From NCBI GenBank assembly GCA_021234155.1, contig JAJEKV010000005.1:19328089-19392088 (forward strand): a DNA stretch of 64,000 nucleotides. The letters are read 5' to 3'. The DNA comes from Isoetes taiwanensis. Its lineage: Eukaryota > Streptophyta > Lycopodiopsida > Isoetales > Isoetaceae. The position numbers and the translations under genes were made by a program. A model generated the notes under the pieces. That model was not told the origin of the DNA, searched no databases, and saw only the letters and a program-made list of their open reading frames with translations. Numbering within the stretch: the first letter of the stretch is position 1; the number at the start of each line of letters is the position of its first letter. Below are positions 37,201 to 49,182 of this stretch, one piece after another.

Positions 37201-38550
37201 TAACGCAAAGGGCATCAATCCCCGCAGCTTCACGCCCAACACGCACTCATATTTTATGATTTGTTTTCGTAATCTCAACCCCCGATGGTTTCTATAAGGA
37301 TTGCGCTTACCGAAAGTGCTCCCTAATCCAAAGTGACATAACGCGGATAGTGGTCCCACAAAGCCTCCTCATCTCCCTCGCTCGTGCCAATTGAGAGCTC
37401 ACGATCATGTCAAGTCCTAGCACCGAGCAAGGAGATAGTCTACCACGCTTAGCTCCACCATCATGTCTATCGCTTCTGCAAGTAAAACCCCCCGACATCA
37501 CTTTGCCATCCGATCATACCATTGCACACTACCATGTCAAAGACCCGACAGAAGTTGAACCAACACCCTTCCAAAGGCTTTGATGATCAGATCTTGAGAC
37601 TGCTTTGACATGTTGGGGTGCGCTTGTTTCAAGCCGAGTGGGTCGAATCTACTCTCCTCGAAGGTAACCGATCAATGCGGCGCAAGTGCATTGAAATCTC
37701 CTAACAAGAGCACATGACTTTGCCGGGCGATATTGCTCTATGTCATCATACGCATCTCTATAAGGCATTTGTACATCCGCGGTTCCGCTTTCCCCGACCT
37801 AGTAGAACTTAGAGGTCGCATGGGGTATATAACAAGTAAGTAATAAACAATGGACTATGTTGAGGCTCCAGCCACCACCCACGTAGCTAAGTTAAGTCCA
37901 AGCTTTGTGGAGTGAGATCGTGGTTGCTATAGCATCTTTGAAGTATAGCATGCCAACCCTCCATATTCTCACTTGCCACGCGATTAAGAGCGTAGAAGCA
38001 CCGTATCCCCGGATGTCCGGCAACCGATGCCCACAATATTCCCATGTTCTTGCAAGAAGATGATGTCCATACCGAAGCGATCCCAACAAGGTCGGGCCGC
38101 CCTTCTTCCGTGGGAATCCCCTACGCCCATGATACAAGCCTGAGACACCGCCTCTATGCCGCCTGCATTAAGTTGTCCCGCACCAGCCTCCCCAGGAGGT
38201 TGCGTGGGACGCTCCAGTGGTGCCCGAAAGACCGGGTCCCGCTATTGGATCCGGGTTTGCCGCCCCTGAGGTGAAAGGTCTAGATGTCCTCGCCCCATCG
38301 CCACTTTGAAGCAGATGGACGGAGGTACAAACACCTTCATCTTGCCATTAACCAAGTGTTGCCGATCCCCCCCGCCGCCTGGACTTGTTTGATTTTTGTG
38401 AATTCCTCTCGCTCTCCTTTTTGTTGCACCGAGTAAGATCTTGAGGTCCAAGTATATTGATGTCCCTTCAAAGAGAAGTTGTAGCAATAGAGTCTTCGGA
38501 TGCCCCGGGTCCAACATCAGGAATTTGACCACGGGGTCTCATGTTTGGCC
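34273..38550 (-). mobile_element. LINE retrotransposon, long antisense copy (frame-broken)
   Basis: Read on the - strand from about 38550 down. An endonuclease-like region (..TWEYCGHRLPDIRGYGASTL.., 37892-38137) is followed by a spacer with a 437-bp tandem duplication, then the RT with GVKQGYAF..SFGLYI (about 35730-35770) and GDVDLLSHTTRG (about 35610). The C-terminal part is WDKLERVQKAFLTYDLGIKDR (35008-35232). The 3' end is at 34273 and shares the 'AAAAACCC..GGGTTTTC'-type hairpin with the other two LINEs. Frames shift every few hundred bases, often at CG-rich spots. It is the most complete LINE in the window and probably near full length, though the 5' boundary is approximate. Confidence 0.7.
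36760..37635. repeat. 437-bp tandem duplication inside the LINE
   Basis: 36760-37196 and 37197-37635 are near-identical direct copies, both starting CATGTAACGC and ending ..GTTTCAAGC. The differences are short indels. It lies between the endonuclease and RT regions, so it would disrupt ORF2 spacing. It is either a real duplication or an assembly artefact from error-prone reads. Confidence 0.85.
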
Positions 38551-39506
38551 CCCCCGAATTTTGGTTTCTCACCCCCAAATGAAATAGCTTGTAGTCCTGC
38601 CCAAAGACTGTGGCATTAAGCTTAGTTTTTTACCTATTCTTCCCCATGCTCTTCATTCTGAGAAAGGATGTAGTTGAAGTTGGAAAGGAAGTAGTTGGAA
38701 TTGGAAGGATGTAGGTAAAACTGGAAGTGGACTGATGATAGCTTTTTGACGATGTTTCTTTTGAAGAGATAGTCGAGACAATCCACGCTTTGAGGAAGGC
38801 CTTCAACTGAAAGTGTTGATGAGGGATCGAATCAATAACAAATGGTACCTTTAAGAATTGCATCGAAGTTTCATAAAGTAGCAACACTCTTGATGTCCGT
38901 GGAAATTGTGAAGAGAATGAATGGAGGTGGAAGTTCCGTGAAACCGCAATCGATCACATGTTTTTAAATCTCTGACTGTAATTTTGAATTTTGATTAAAA
39001 ACTTTTATCAGGAAATATTGAACCGATCCGATCTTGAATACAAAGATCTTTACTACACTTCTATGTTTTTAACCTATTATTCTTTTAACTTACTATTCAT
39101 TCTAGAATTTTACTATTCATTCTGAAAGTCCAGAAAGTAGACTAGTAAAACAAAAATGATTAGATGATAAAATTTGGCAATTTCCGGACTCCATATATTC
39201 AATATGGGAGCGGAATGACACCTAAGCAAACTTTAACACGCCAAAAATACCAAAGCCACCCTCAGCGTATCCGTGGAAGGGTCACCCCAACATTGAAGGT
39301 GAAAATGTTCCTTGCGGAGGGATTTATATAGTGGGTTTTTGGCCTCCTAGCCATTGGTTCCTGTTGTGAAAATTAGATAGAGGACTGAGGAACAGATGGG
39401 GAGCTGTGTCGCTGTATGAAGTAATTAAAAGCCAAACGATCATTTGTACTAACATTTAAGTATTAAATGAAAAGCGAGAAGGCTGGTATAGTAATCTAGG
39501 GTATCT
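38551..39506. promoter_or_regulatory. 5' flank of the PPR gene
   Basis: No gene. Near 38650-38730 a degenerate 'GGAAGTAGTTGGAATTGGA' repeat occurs. A TATA-like TTTATATAGT lies at about 39325, ~180 bp upstream of the ATG, and is the best core-promoter candidate. There is no LINE or array sequence in this interval. Confidence 0.35.
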
Positions 39507-42500
39507 ATGGAAGGGGCTATGGTAAGCTTACAGCCACAAAATTTCCTAGACTTAGTGATCGAGGAGGCTCCAACAGACACATTCATCTGCAAATTGCAGA
39601 GATGCAGAAAAACGGGAAATTTAGCATATGCCAAGGATGTAAATGCAGGCATTTATAGTCATGGACTAGCAGCACATGGAATTGTTGGGAACTATGTCGT
39701 GCCAATGTTCACGGAATGCGGAAGTCTGTCGGATTCTCTGCAAACTTTCACCAGGTTGGTTTATAGGAATGTGATTGCATGGACTTGTCTTATTTCAGAT
39801 TATAGTGGAAACGGAAAACCATGTAATACGCTCAACCTTTACAAGAAAAATGCTGGAAGATAATGTGCAGCCTAGCAGTCATACACTCGTGGTTCTCCTG
39901 AAAGCTTGTTCTAGGTTGAGGGATATAGAAACAGCTCGACTGGTACATGTTGAGATAATAGGAAAGCAATTTGAAAGAGATATTTTTGTGGGCACTGCTT
40001 TGGTCGACATATATGCTAAATGTGGATTACTTATAGAGGCAAGGCAGGTTTTTGACAGTTTGCCAGTTCGAAATGTAGTGTCCTGGACTGCTTTAATTTC
40101 AGGTTATGCTGAACATGGAGTTGCCAAGGAAGCTCTCAAATGTTTCGATCGAATGCAACAAGAAGGCCTGTCACCAAATGCTTTGACATATGTTTGCAGC
40201 TTCAAAGCTTGTGCCAACATAGGAGCTATAGAAGGCCGAAGAATACACAAGAAGGCTACTGAAAAGGGACTAGATAAACATCTTTTTGTTGGAAACTCTT
40301 TGATAGACATGTATAGGAAATGTGGCTCAGTCGAGGATGCTCAAAAGTTATTTGACAAGCTTCCAGTTAGAGATGTCATAACCTGGAGTGTGCTCATTGC
40401 AGGATATTTTGAGAAAGGCCTTGCTCAGAAAGCACTAACGTGTTTTGAACAGATGCAATCTGAAGGCATTTCTCCAAATGCTATTACATTTGTCTATGTC
40501 TTGAAAGCTTGTGGCAGCATAGCAGCCATTTATAGGATTCGAGAAGTGCATGCCAGAATTTTGAAGAAAAGGTTGGAGAATGATGTTTTTGTTAGTAGCA
40601 CATTGGTTGACATGTACAGCAAATGGGGACTGGTAGTAGAGGCAAGAAAGGTGTTTGACAAACTGGTAGTTCGAGATGTTGTATCATGGACGACAGCAAT
40701 TGCAGGATATGCCAGACATGGACATGGTCAGGAAGCTTTGAAGTGCTATGAACAGATGCACTTGGAAGGTATTCCTCCAAATGCTCTCACCTTTGTTTGT
40801 GCCTTGAAAGCATGTGGAAGTACTGAAGCGATAAATACAGGGAAACGAGTACATGGAGAGATTGCACTAGATGTGTTTGAAGCAGACCCTGCTGTTGGTT
40901 GTAGTTTAGTTGACATGTATGCAAAATGTGGATTCTTAGCTGAGGCACGAAAAGTCTTTGACAGGCTTCAAATTCAGGACATTGCATCATGGAATTCACT
41001 CATTGCAGGATATGCTGACCATGGCCCTTATCAAGAAGCACTTAACTGCCTGCGCCAAATGCAACTCGAGGGCATCTGTCCAGATGCTGTCACGTTTGCT
41101 TGCACCTTGAAGGCCTGTGGCATCATTGGACTCATTAAAGATGGACAGGAGATACACAAAGAGATTGTACAAATGCATTTGGACAAAGAACATCTCGTTG
41201 GAAGTGCTTTGATTTACATGTATGCAAAGTGTGACTCACTTATAGAAGCAAAAAAAGTTTTTAACAAGTTGGCAGTGCGAGATGTTGTGTCTTGGACCAC
41301 ACTAATTGAAGGATATGCAGAGCATGGGCATGGACAGGAAGCCCTGAAAATTTACGAACAGATGAAAGCAGAGAATGTCCCACCTAATGCAGTAACATTT
41401 GCTTGCACTTTAAAAGCTTGTAGTAGCATCGGTGCTATAGACAAGGGTCAGGAAATCCACATGGAGATCACTAGACAGGGATTCGAAAGTGACTTATTTG
41501 TTAGCAGCGTTTTGATTGACATGTATGCAAAATGTGGCTTACTTGCAAAGGCACAGGAAGTCTTTGATAATCTGCCAGTTCGAGATGTCGTGTCATGGAC
41601 TGCACTTATTTCAGGATATGCAAGAAAAGAAGCAGGTTGGCAGGCTCTGAAATGTTTTGAACAGATGCAATTTGAAGGTGTCTCTCCAAATTCTGTGACT
41701 TTTATCTGCAGCTTGAAAGCTTGTGGTGACATAGCAGCTATTGGCAAGGGTCAGGAAATACACAAGCAGATTGTCAACCATGGACTTGAAACACATCCAT
41801 TCATTAGCAGTACTCTGGTTGATATGTATGCGAAATGTGGATTACTCGCTGAAGCACAAGAAATTTTTCATGACCTGCCAATGAAGGATGTTGTATTATG
41901 GAACACAATGATCAGAGGATACGGAATGAACCATAAGAATGACCTGGCTCTGCGGTGTTTCAACGAAATGCAAGAACAGGGTGTATCTCCAGATAGCATT
42001 ACATTCACATGCCTTCTTAGTTCGTTTAGCCGTGCCAACCTGGTATTCAAGGGGCTAGTTCTGTTTAATGAAATGACGGAAGAGTATAGCATTCTACCAA
42101 CAGGAGATCACTATATGTGCATTGTAGACCTGCTGGCACGGTCAGGACACTTGTACGAGGCGGAAAAGTTGCTGTGGGACTTGCAACCTTCATCTATAGA
42201 AACCTGGATAATGCTGCTTAGTGCTTGCAAAACATATGGGGAAGCAGATGTAGGGTTGAGATGCTTTCAGCAGTTAGTGAAGATGAATCCTGAAAATGCT
42301 GCATCTTATGTTCTAATGGAGAATATCTATGGAAGTGCTGAAAGATGGAATAATGTAAATAAAATAGAGAGGCTAAGGAGATTTATGGGGGCAAAGAAAA
42401 AGCCTGCAAAGGCATGTATAGAGGTGAACAAGGTGGTGCACGAATTTGTTATAGGCAGCACATACCAGGAGGAAATATTAAAAATGCTAGAAACCTTAAA

Positions 42501-42801
42501 ATCACGATTAAAGAAGGAAGGGTACGTACCAAACTTAGAACTTGTCTTGAGACCAGTGTCTGATGTACAGAAGGAATCATTATTGTGTGGACATGTAGAA
42601 AGATTAGCTATAGCTTTTGGGATTCTCCACACGTCAGAGGGACAAAGATTGCATGTGAGTAAAAATTTGAGGATGTGTGGGGACTGTCATAACACAAGTA
42701 AAATAATATCTAGAATTGAGAGACGTGAGATTATTGTCAAAGAAAGTAACTGGATTCACTACTTCAAAGATGGTCATTGTAATTGCGGAGATATGTGGTG
42801 A
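39507..42801 (+). CDS. PPR-DYW (KP-type) organelle RNA-editing factor, one frameshift
   Basis: PLS-class pentatricopeptide-repeat protein of ~1,097 residues once a run of five A at 39846-39850 is read as four. As written, the frame breaks there into 39507-39863 and 39775-42801. Seven P-L-S triplet modules of almost identical length (starts 39901, 40204, 40504, 40807, 41110, 41413, 41716) each read KAC..I..G..IH..I...VDMYAKCG...VFD.LPVRDVVSW..LI.GY. E-type repeats follow, then a DYW cytidine-deaminase-like domain from about 42400. The usual PG box is KPAKACIEV; the zinc/catalytic motifs HVE (42592) and CGDCH (42676) are kept; the C-terminus is CNCGDMW, not DYW. Such proteins bind a specific organellar RNA through the repeats and edit one nucleotide; KP-type domains are associated with U-to-C editing. 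No clear transit peptide and no intron are seen, which is usual for this family. CTG/CAG content is normal. Confidence 0.9.
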
Positions 42802-43390
42802 TCTATTAGAGATTTCAAAAAGAACTAAATGCACTATTTGCAAATTTAAGCAACAGTTACAAGAATACGGATCTATGTAGGAGCTGTGCAGGCTGCGTGC
42901 CTAAAAGAAGAGGGAAGGGGGAGGGATTTATATCTCGTCTTGGTAGGAGAACGAATCATGTTTGTGCTCATTCATCAAGGTGCAACCCCTCAGCCCATAT
43001 CCATGCGCACAGTTATGCATATCTTATGAAGAGGTCTCCAACCATACAATTTAAACACCTTGACTTAAAAGAAAGAAAGAGTATCATCGCACCACAATTC
43101 AAAGAGTGGATGCTTCGAATGAATAAGCATTAGAATGATAGAAATACATCATTAAAATCTGTTTGTATCCTCTCTCTCTTTTATATTTTATCTTAACATA
43201 TATAATGATTGGAGGGCAGATTCTTCTGGGATATTCTTTAAGATTCTTACGTTAAATTTCGACACGCATGTTGTGCGCAACACTCCTTCATAAAATTTTT
43301 TGACACGTTTCAGATATCAGGACCCAGACTTTTCTATTCTAAATTTTTTGACACGTTGCATTAGCTAGGTAAAGGTAAAAATTGTTGGCT
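42802..43390. other. 3' flank of the PPR gene
   Basis: AT-rich; a 78-codon frame at 42897-43133 has no domain and is probably untranslated sequence. 'AAATTTTTTGACACGTT' occurs twice (about 43296 and 43343). No further gene recognised. Confidence 0.4.
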
Positions 43391-45215
43391 ATGGCGTCGA
43401 CACTGCGGCATCTGCGCTCTTCCTCTCTCCAACCGGCATCTGCGCCCCTGCTCTTTTTCACAATCTTTTCTTGCATATCTTCCTTCCACAAGTCAGTGTT
43501 TCTTTTCCTTTCTTCCATTGAGACATCAGCGCTGCATTAAGTTTTACGTGCAAAGCAACCGGGATCCTCATAATAGTTCTGGAGGTCATATGGTAAGGTC
43601 ACGGTAAGTTTAGGCTATGGTTGAATTTTTTTTTTCTGATGTACTTATTTTTCTGCAAGTTCTTACTTCCTTCTAACCCTAACTTGGTAGTATATTTTCC
43701 TATGTCGGCATGCAGATGAAGCGGAAAGCTTTAGCAATGTTTAGTGTGTCTTGACGGGAAGCTTTTTGGCAAGTGTCCGGAAGCCAGACAGATAAGCCGA
43801 AAACTTTCAAAGAGATCTTGAGATGAGATGCGCATCAGTATAGGTTTGTGTTTGAAGAATCTTGGTTTTGTTTTTCAAGACTAAGAAAAAAAAAAAAATA
43901 CTCTAGATATTCTAGCTATGTTGAATCACTCTGATAAGTGGCTGACCCAGAAAATATCAGCAGTAAATTCCTGAATGTTACTTTTTAAAATTTGGCCAAA
44001 TGCCCTTGATGCACAGAACTTATGATTCGTCTCCACCGGCGTAGGCTGTGGAGACCAGATGCAGGAACAGGAATTGAAGAAGAAGCTCTCTTTGAATATG
44101 TGAAGATGGATTGATTGTAGATTGGATCATCTTCATGTGATGAATGATGCAAAGGCGTTGATTATCTTGCAACTGAGCAACAGTGGTTTTGGACATCTGT
44201 TGGAAGCTTTATAGCTTAGTTCATGCCACATAATGAGGACAATATGACATCTTTACAAAGGATCCAGCAGTATTTGACCACGTTTTACAGTGCAAATGCT
44301 ATGCTAACCCCGGACACTGTCAACTAAGTAATTTTGATTCAATATTTGAATTAACCAGGAAGTACTTTCTGTAACTTTATGCATTTTCACAGGGATCCAC
44401 TTGAAAAGTGATAAAGCTGTGTGTAATTTGCTCACAATTCCTATATTTGTCTTACAAGTTCTTCAAGGTTTTATATATGCATTTATGCTGTAAAATATGG
44501 TAGCAAGATCCATTTTCATTAATATACACATATTAGGCTGTTTCATTGAAGTTGCAGGCATTATCTCACCTTTTTCCACTATCTAATCTACAAAACAATT
44601 TCTGCTTTTTATATGAGCGATTTTTACACGAGAAACCGATTGATAGATGATTTTCCTGCCATGTCTTATAGGGATGCACCGTCATATAGCATATAAAGAT
44701 AATAAACGTCCAAAGCACCGTAGCAGCGAAATCTTAAAAATTATATATTATATATATATATCTAGCATTGCAATGCACCTGTTCTATATCTATATGCACT
44801 AGCAGCATATAGCTGCTACGAGGTCAGCATGTACGGTGGTTCAGTATATTCTTAAGTCTAATCTGTCCATGGGGAGGCCAAGACTTCCTGTAATTTGCAG
44901 GTGATGTTCTTTGTAAGCGTGTCAGGTTAGAAAGTTCACGTAACTAACTTTATACATGTTTCTCTTAAACATGTACCTCTTCAAAATTCTTTGTTTTAAT
45001 CAAAAATTATTCTGCCCTTTTTCACATTTCGGTTTTAGGCACTTGATGCTTTATCATTGCATTTCATTTCTTATGCATCTCTGTTCCAGAGTATTATCTG
45101 AATCATATGCTCCTAGTCACGCTATACACAGAGTTAAAATTATGTTTTGACGTTTGCAGAGATGGCCGCGATGAAAGAAGACTACACTATCAAGCTGAAT
45201 CTAGATGAGTTCTGA
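43391..45215 (+). CDS. Possible small spliced gene of unknown function
   Basis: A start context at 43391 opens MASTLRHLRSSSLQPASAP.., a Ser/Arg-rich N-terminus reminiscent of organelle-targeting peptides. The frame closes at 43540 unless an indel or splice moves it to the overlapping frame that stays open to a donor (CACG/GTAAGTTT) near 43611. Downstream, 44022-44114 reads MIRLHRRRLWRPDAGTGIEE and on to FEYVKMD, and an exon after acceptor tttgcag (45158) reads EMAAMKEDYTIKLNLDEF-stop (45162-45215). I could not join these into one convincing product. CTG/CAG content is gene-like, and no transposon signature is present. Treat it as a hypothesis of a multi-exon gene or gene remnant; no function inferred. 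Confidence 0.25.
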
Positions 45216-45591
45216 ATATTGATTGCAAGACAAGTCCTACTATTTGAAAATATTGGGCTTTTCTTTTTACCTCTAAATTTGCAAATCAACCATGCAATTT
45301 ATTTTTAACATTCAAAGTCTATATGCACAAGGTTTGGCACACATGAATTAAGGGGCACACATGAATTAAGGGGACGTAATTTTGAGTACCATCTATGATC
45401 AAGACATTTTTGCTACAAAATTTTGACGGTATGAGGTAATTTCGGGCACCATGTCGTCCTTGATGCAAAACAAATGGCAATAATGCAGTTTCAACTCTTG
45501 CATGTTCTTTCGCATCTCAAGGATATCCAATTGAGATCTATTCGACTTAGCACAAAACTTCTTTTGCAGTAGGTTGGAGAAGAGAAATGTT

Positions 45592-45615
45592 CGCGGCGGC
45601 CGCAAGGCCGCCGCG
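45592..45615. terminator. Perfect GC hairpin with GCAA tetraloop
   Basis: CGCGGCGGCC (45592-45601), loop GCAA, then GGCCGCCGCG (45606-45615): ten uninterrupted G-C pairs closed by a GNRA-class tetraloop, followed by a T-rich stretch (ataaatttcttgtatcttttattttt). In form it is a bacterial or organellar intrinsic terminator, yet it sits in AT-rich nuclear DNA ~380 bp after the last putative exon. A role in nuclear transcription is not implied. Confidence 0.6.
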
Positions 45616-46109
45616 ATAAATTTCTTGTATCTTTTATTTTTAGGAGGGTTGCCTAACTCGAGATGACCGATTTCCTATCATTCTAGCCTATACACATGTA
45701 CGTAACCACATGTAACAAATGTGTATTGTATGCCATGTATCCAATGGGTTTTTCTTTCCTTCTAGGCGTTACTCTTTAAGTGCTTCCTTGCCGGGATGAT
45801 TCTCCTCCTTGGCCTTCCGTTATTCCTTCATGACTTCAAATGAGAAATCAGTCTGCAACACCTTTCATCTGACACATCAAGTTTGCCCTTTTCCTCGCTT
45901 CTTTGCAAAAATGCCAGTGGTGTTGCATGCCATGCAATCAGCCAATTTTGCCTTTATTCTAAATCAATGTGGAACTTGTCTTGGTCGGACTATATATATT
46001 ACGATATGTCGATGTCTATTATGGATCTATGGATGGATGGATGTGCTACCCTTCATGGTAGTTGTTTATATTATATTGCTTTGCCAGTGCTGATGTAGTA
46101 TGCTTCCGC

Positions 46110-46320
46110 TATTATAGAAGCCCATAGGGAGCGGGCGCATGAGACACCTTCAGAAGGTCTCCCCTACCCACGCCCCGCCATCCCGTGAACGGGCGCACTG
46201 AGGGCCCATGTAGCAGCCGAGCGCCGATGGGGAAATTTCCTCATGTAGATGTACGACAAGGCGCCAGATATTTGGGGAGTTTAGAGCATCACAAAGTAAC
46301 TTCCTCCCCGACCACTTCTA
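46110..46320. other. GC-rich structured segment
   Basis: This compact GC-rich island in AT-rich DNA contains two hairpins: GAGAC..CTTC/GAAGGTCTC (about 46141-46161) and CCCGTGAACGGG (about 46192-46203). It could be a SINE or a piece of an LTR; no A/B box pair was found, so it stays unclassified. Confidence 0.35.
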
Positions 46321-46509
46321 ATAAAATAACATGCATATTCAACTCAGAGTGTTCTTAACCATAGAAAGAATCGCATCATGTAAGTTGAGCAAAGAAAGAG
46401 ATGCATCCCTTCGATCTTGTTGACCTTTTGAAATGGTCATAGTGTCAATGATCCATAGCTTCATGCTGAAATGGAGGATCCTACTTCTGAAAAAAAACTT
46501 AAAAATAAA

Positions 46510-47340
46510 TTGAATTGAATTGGACAATCACCCAGGAGACTAAAGAGAATCTATGGGACCCAAACATTGAATATAGAAGAAGTATTACTGTCCAAAAATA
46601 AAAATCCCACCCGAAGGGTTTTTGCGGGGAAAAACTTAGTAGTAATAGATTTGCTGATAAACTATACATTTACATTTTCATAGATAGTGATGAAGGACAT
46701 AGCTGAGTTCGCAAATCATTACCCCCGAGATATGCCATCTCCAACATCCACATGCAGTAGCTGGTTAGGTGTAACCAACCTGGCACAACGTGCTCTAATA
46801 GATCTAAATGCTCAACTTCAATAAATTCCAATTGGCAACATTGGCAGATCTTGTCTTCTCATTCTATCAGACCCATTTGCCTGTCCCAATTTTGAGGCAG
46901 TGTGCTTCTGTGCAAATGGACATTCTGCATTTCTTATTGAGCAAATGTGCTAGATATTGTTTTTGACCCTTTGCAAGTGTGGGATTAATCTGAGTTTTGT
47001 AGTGTGCTGTACTCACCAGTTCTAAAGCCTTAGCATCCCAAAACTTACTTTGGAAGCGCATTGTTCGAGAAGGAGAAGACTCTGTAATATTCTGACCCTC
47101 AACTATTAAAACATCAATGATGTCCTTTGATGCTTCGACCAAGAGGTTGAAGGAAATTCTTACATCTATCACCATACTTCAACCAAGCAAGTCCAACCTT
47201 CGTCTTATTCGACTGAAAATTTGATCGCTCAAGCCCATGAATTTCTTTTGCCCAAGTAAAATTGCTGCCATGCACCCAAAGAGACTCAAAGTCTTGACAT
47301 TTCAACAACAAAGCTTCATGTTTCTTACGCATGTGATCCT
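46510..47340 (-). mobile_element. LINE 3' fragment
   Basis: On the - strand it reads STAHYKTQINPTLAKGQKQY followed by LAHLLNKKCRMSICTEAHCL, matching the 'HINPTL..' C-terminal region of the LINE at 23663-25432. The 3' end has the same 'GGGACCC..AATCCCACC..GGGTTTTTGCGGGGAAAAAC' hairpin and a short (TTCAA)n tail at about 46510-46527. Only ~0.8 kb of the element survives (5' truncation). Confidence 0.65.
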
Positions 47341-49169
47341 TACCTTAAACTTTTGCAAATTGCTTTAAGTACTAGGTAATTGCCATGAGGAGGGGCATTC
47401 CGCGCTGTAAAGGGCTCCGGCGGCCCCGCCAAGGAGGCGGTGCACGAGCGGCAGAGTCCGCGAAGTCCTGAAGCCGAAGTTTGGCGGCCGCGTCCTTTAT
47501 ATGACGCCCTGCAATATATAATGATTCTGACGATACATACGGGCTTTCCCTCCCATGGCGACATCATCTCACCATGAGCGTGGCTCCTCCGGCCCTGCTT
47601 CGGGCCATCTATGAAATGAGGCCCCAAGAAGGGCACGAAGGGGTCATTCGCCCATGCCTTCAATGGGACTCCTACGCCAAGGAAGCATGAATACAAGGGT
47701 TAGCACACAAAGCACTAATATACATAAATAACCACCAATAAGGGTGGCGATCCATCCGAAATACCAACGCATAGAATATGCATCTAATCCTAAGAAAATG
47801 CCCAAAACCCAGTTCTACCCCTACTGCATCTGAGGATCGACCGACTACCGGGCCTCAAGGGATCAGCAGACCGAAGTCTTGGCATGGCGCTATGGCATAG
47901 AACATCGGGCTAGGGTTGTCCACTCCATCCGCCTCCCGTGCACACTTTGCGATGGGTCAATTCATGCTATGGCTTCGCTTATAGCCTTCCTGGGAGACGC
48001 AAGCTCAAGGTATCACCCCTCGAGCCTACTCCAGTTCATGACGCCGGGTCCGATGAGGCAGGTCTGGGAAGCGCCCCTTCCGTAATCACAGCTGGTTCCA
48101 TGGGTGAGCTAGAGAATACGTACGCATCACGACCCCCGCGATCCGCATCCTAATTTACTCACCCTAAATCTACTCAAAGTGCAAGGTGCTCCATACGGAT
48201 CACACCTCTACACCTGTGGAGTGTCGACTCCATACCCGCCCCCACGCGGACGGGCCATCGCCTAGCCCACTGTAGGGAGTCTCGTGAGCCTTGTATGCTC
48301 ATGCAAGACCCCACCCCCTCATGTCACCACCGTGGTTCCTTTGTCCGGGTGCTAAGCCGCACCATAGCATCTAGGACCCGGTGGGCTCTTGTGCATGTGC
48401 CGCATAAAATGGGACTCTGTGTATTTATCTAGGAGCATACTACAATACACCTGCCTCAGAGGTCTCTACCCCCGTAATCCCCCGCTTCGTGAGTCGATTA
48501 AGCAAAGAACTAACAATCCATCCTTTCGTGAGTAAGAACCGTAATTGAATATAAAGAGAACTTGCTTGTACAATCAAGGGTTAGTTTCTATGATTGAATC
48601 ACAAAGAAAACAGAGAAACGGTTTCTATGATTGAATCACAAAGAAAACAGAGAAACGGTTTCTATGATTGAATCACAAAGAGAACAGAGAAACGGACACA
48701 ACCAAGCTGCTATCTAGAATCCACATAGCCACCCACCACTCGGGCCGGACTCGCTTCCATGGGGCACCTCCATCTCCCCGAGTTGAGAATTCAGCTTGTT
48801 GCTTCACAGGACGACCGGTATGGTGGCTCTCACGGTGTATGATGGCGCCAGCCCCGGCCTTCCTTGGTCGATCTTCGTGAGTCAATCACGTGGATAGGGG
48901 GTCAAGTTGGCATCCTAACTTGGCAACCCCCATGTCGCCTAATCGACAAGGTGTGGCCTTCCCAAAAAAAGAATTAGCCTAATTAAGTTATTATCTTTAA
49001 TGTATTAAATTAGCATAGCTAATTTAATCCATTTAAGAGTAACCCCCTAGGTTACAATTAAGTTCCCATACCCCCATGGTGGCGCACCTTTAGGGGGTGA
49101 CGGTTTGTATTTGTACATGTCCCAGATGAATACGCGGACGAGACCGTGATAAATACATGGAACGCCACA
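47341..49169 (-). mobile_element. 3' LTR side of the Gypsy element (outer end not fixed)
   Basis: The inner edge is clear: on the - strand the tract AAGGAGGGAGAA is followed by TGTGGCGTTCC starting at 49169, the usual polypurine tract plus TG start. A TATA-like TTTATATTC lies near 48552 (- strand). The outer CA end and target duplication could not be fixed. The distal part (47341-48400) may include another GC-rich element. There is no second LTR beside the 5' end of the element, so identity between LTRs cannot be used. Confidence 0.5.
48585..48695. repeat. 37-bp x 3 tandem repeat in the LTR
   Basis: Three head-to-tail copies start at 48585, 48622 and 48659 (TTTCTATGATTGAATCAC.. with ..GAGAAACGG ends). 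They are identical except for one A/G change. The block lies just upstream (element sense) of the TATA-like box, so on the - strand it could be an enhancer-type U3 repeat. Confidence 0.9.
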
Positions 49170-49182
49170 TTCTCCCTCCTTA
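49170..49182 (-). other. Polypurine tract of the Gypsy element
   Basis: On the - strand AAGGAGGGAGAA, preceded by a T-run and immediately followed by the LTR start TGTGG. This is the plus-strand primer site position in LTR retrotransposons. Confidence 0.6.

Noticed and set aside
42897..43133. 78-codon frame after the PPR gene
   Set aside because: No domain, and low-complexity composition expected of 3' untranslated sequence.
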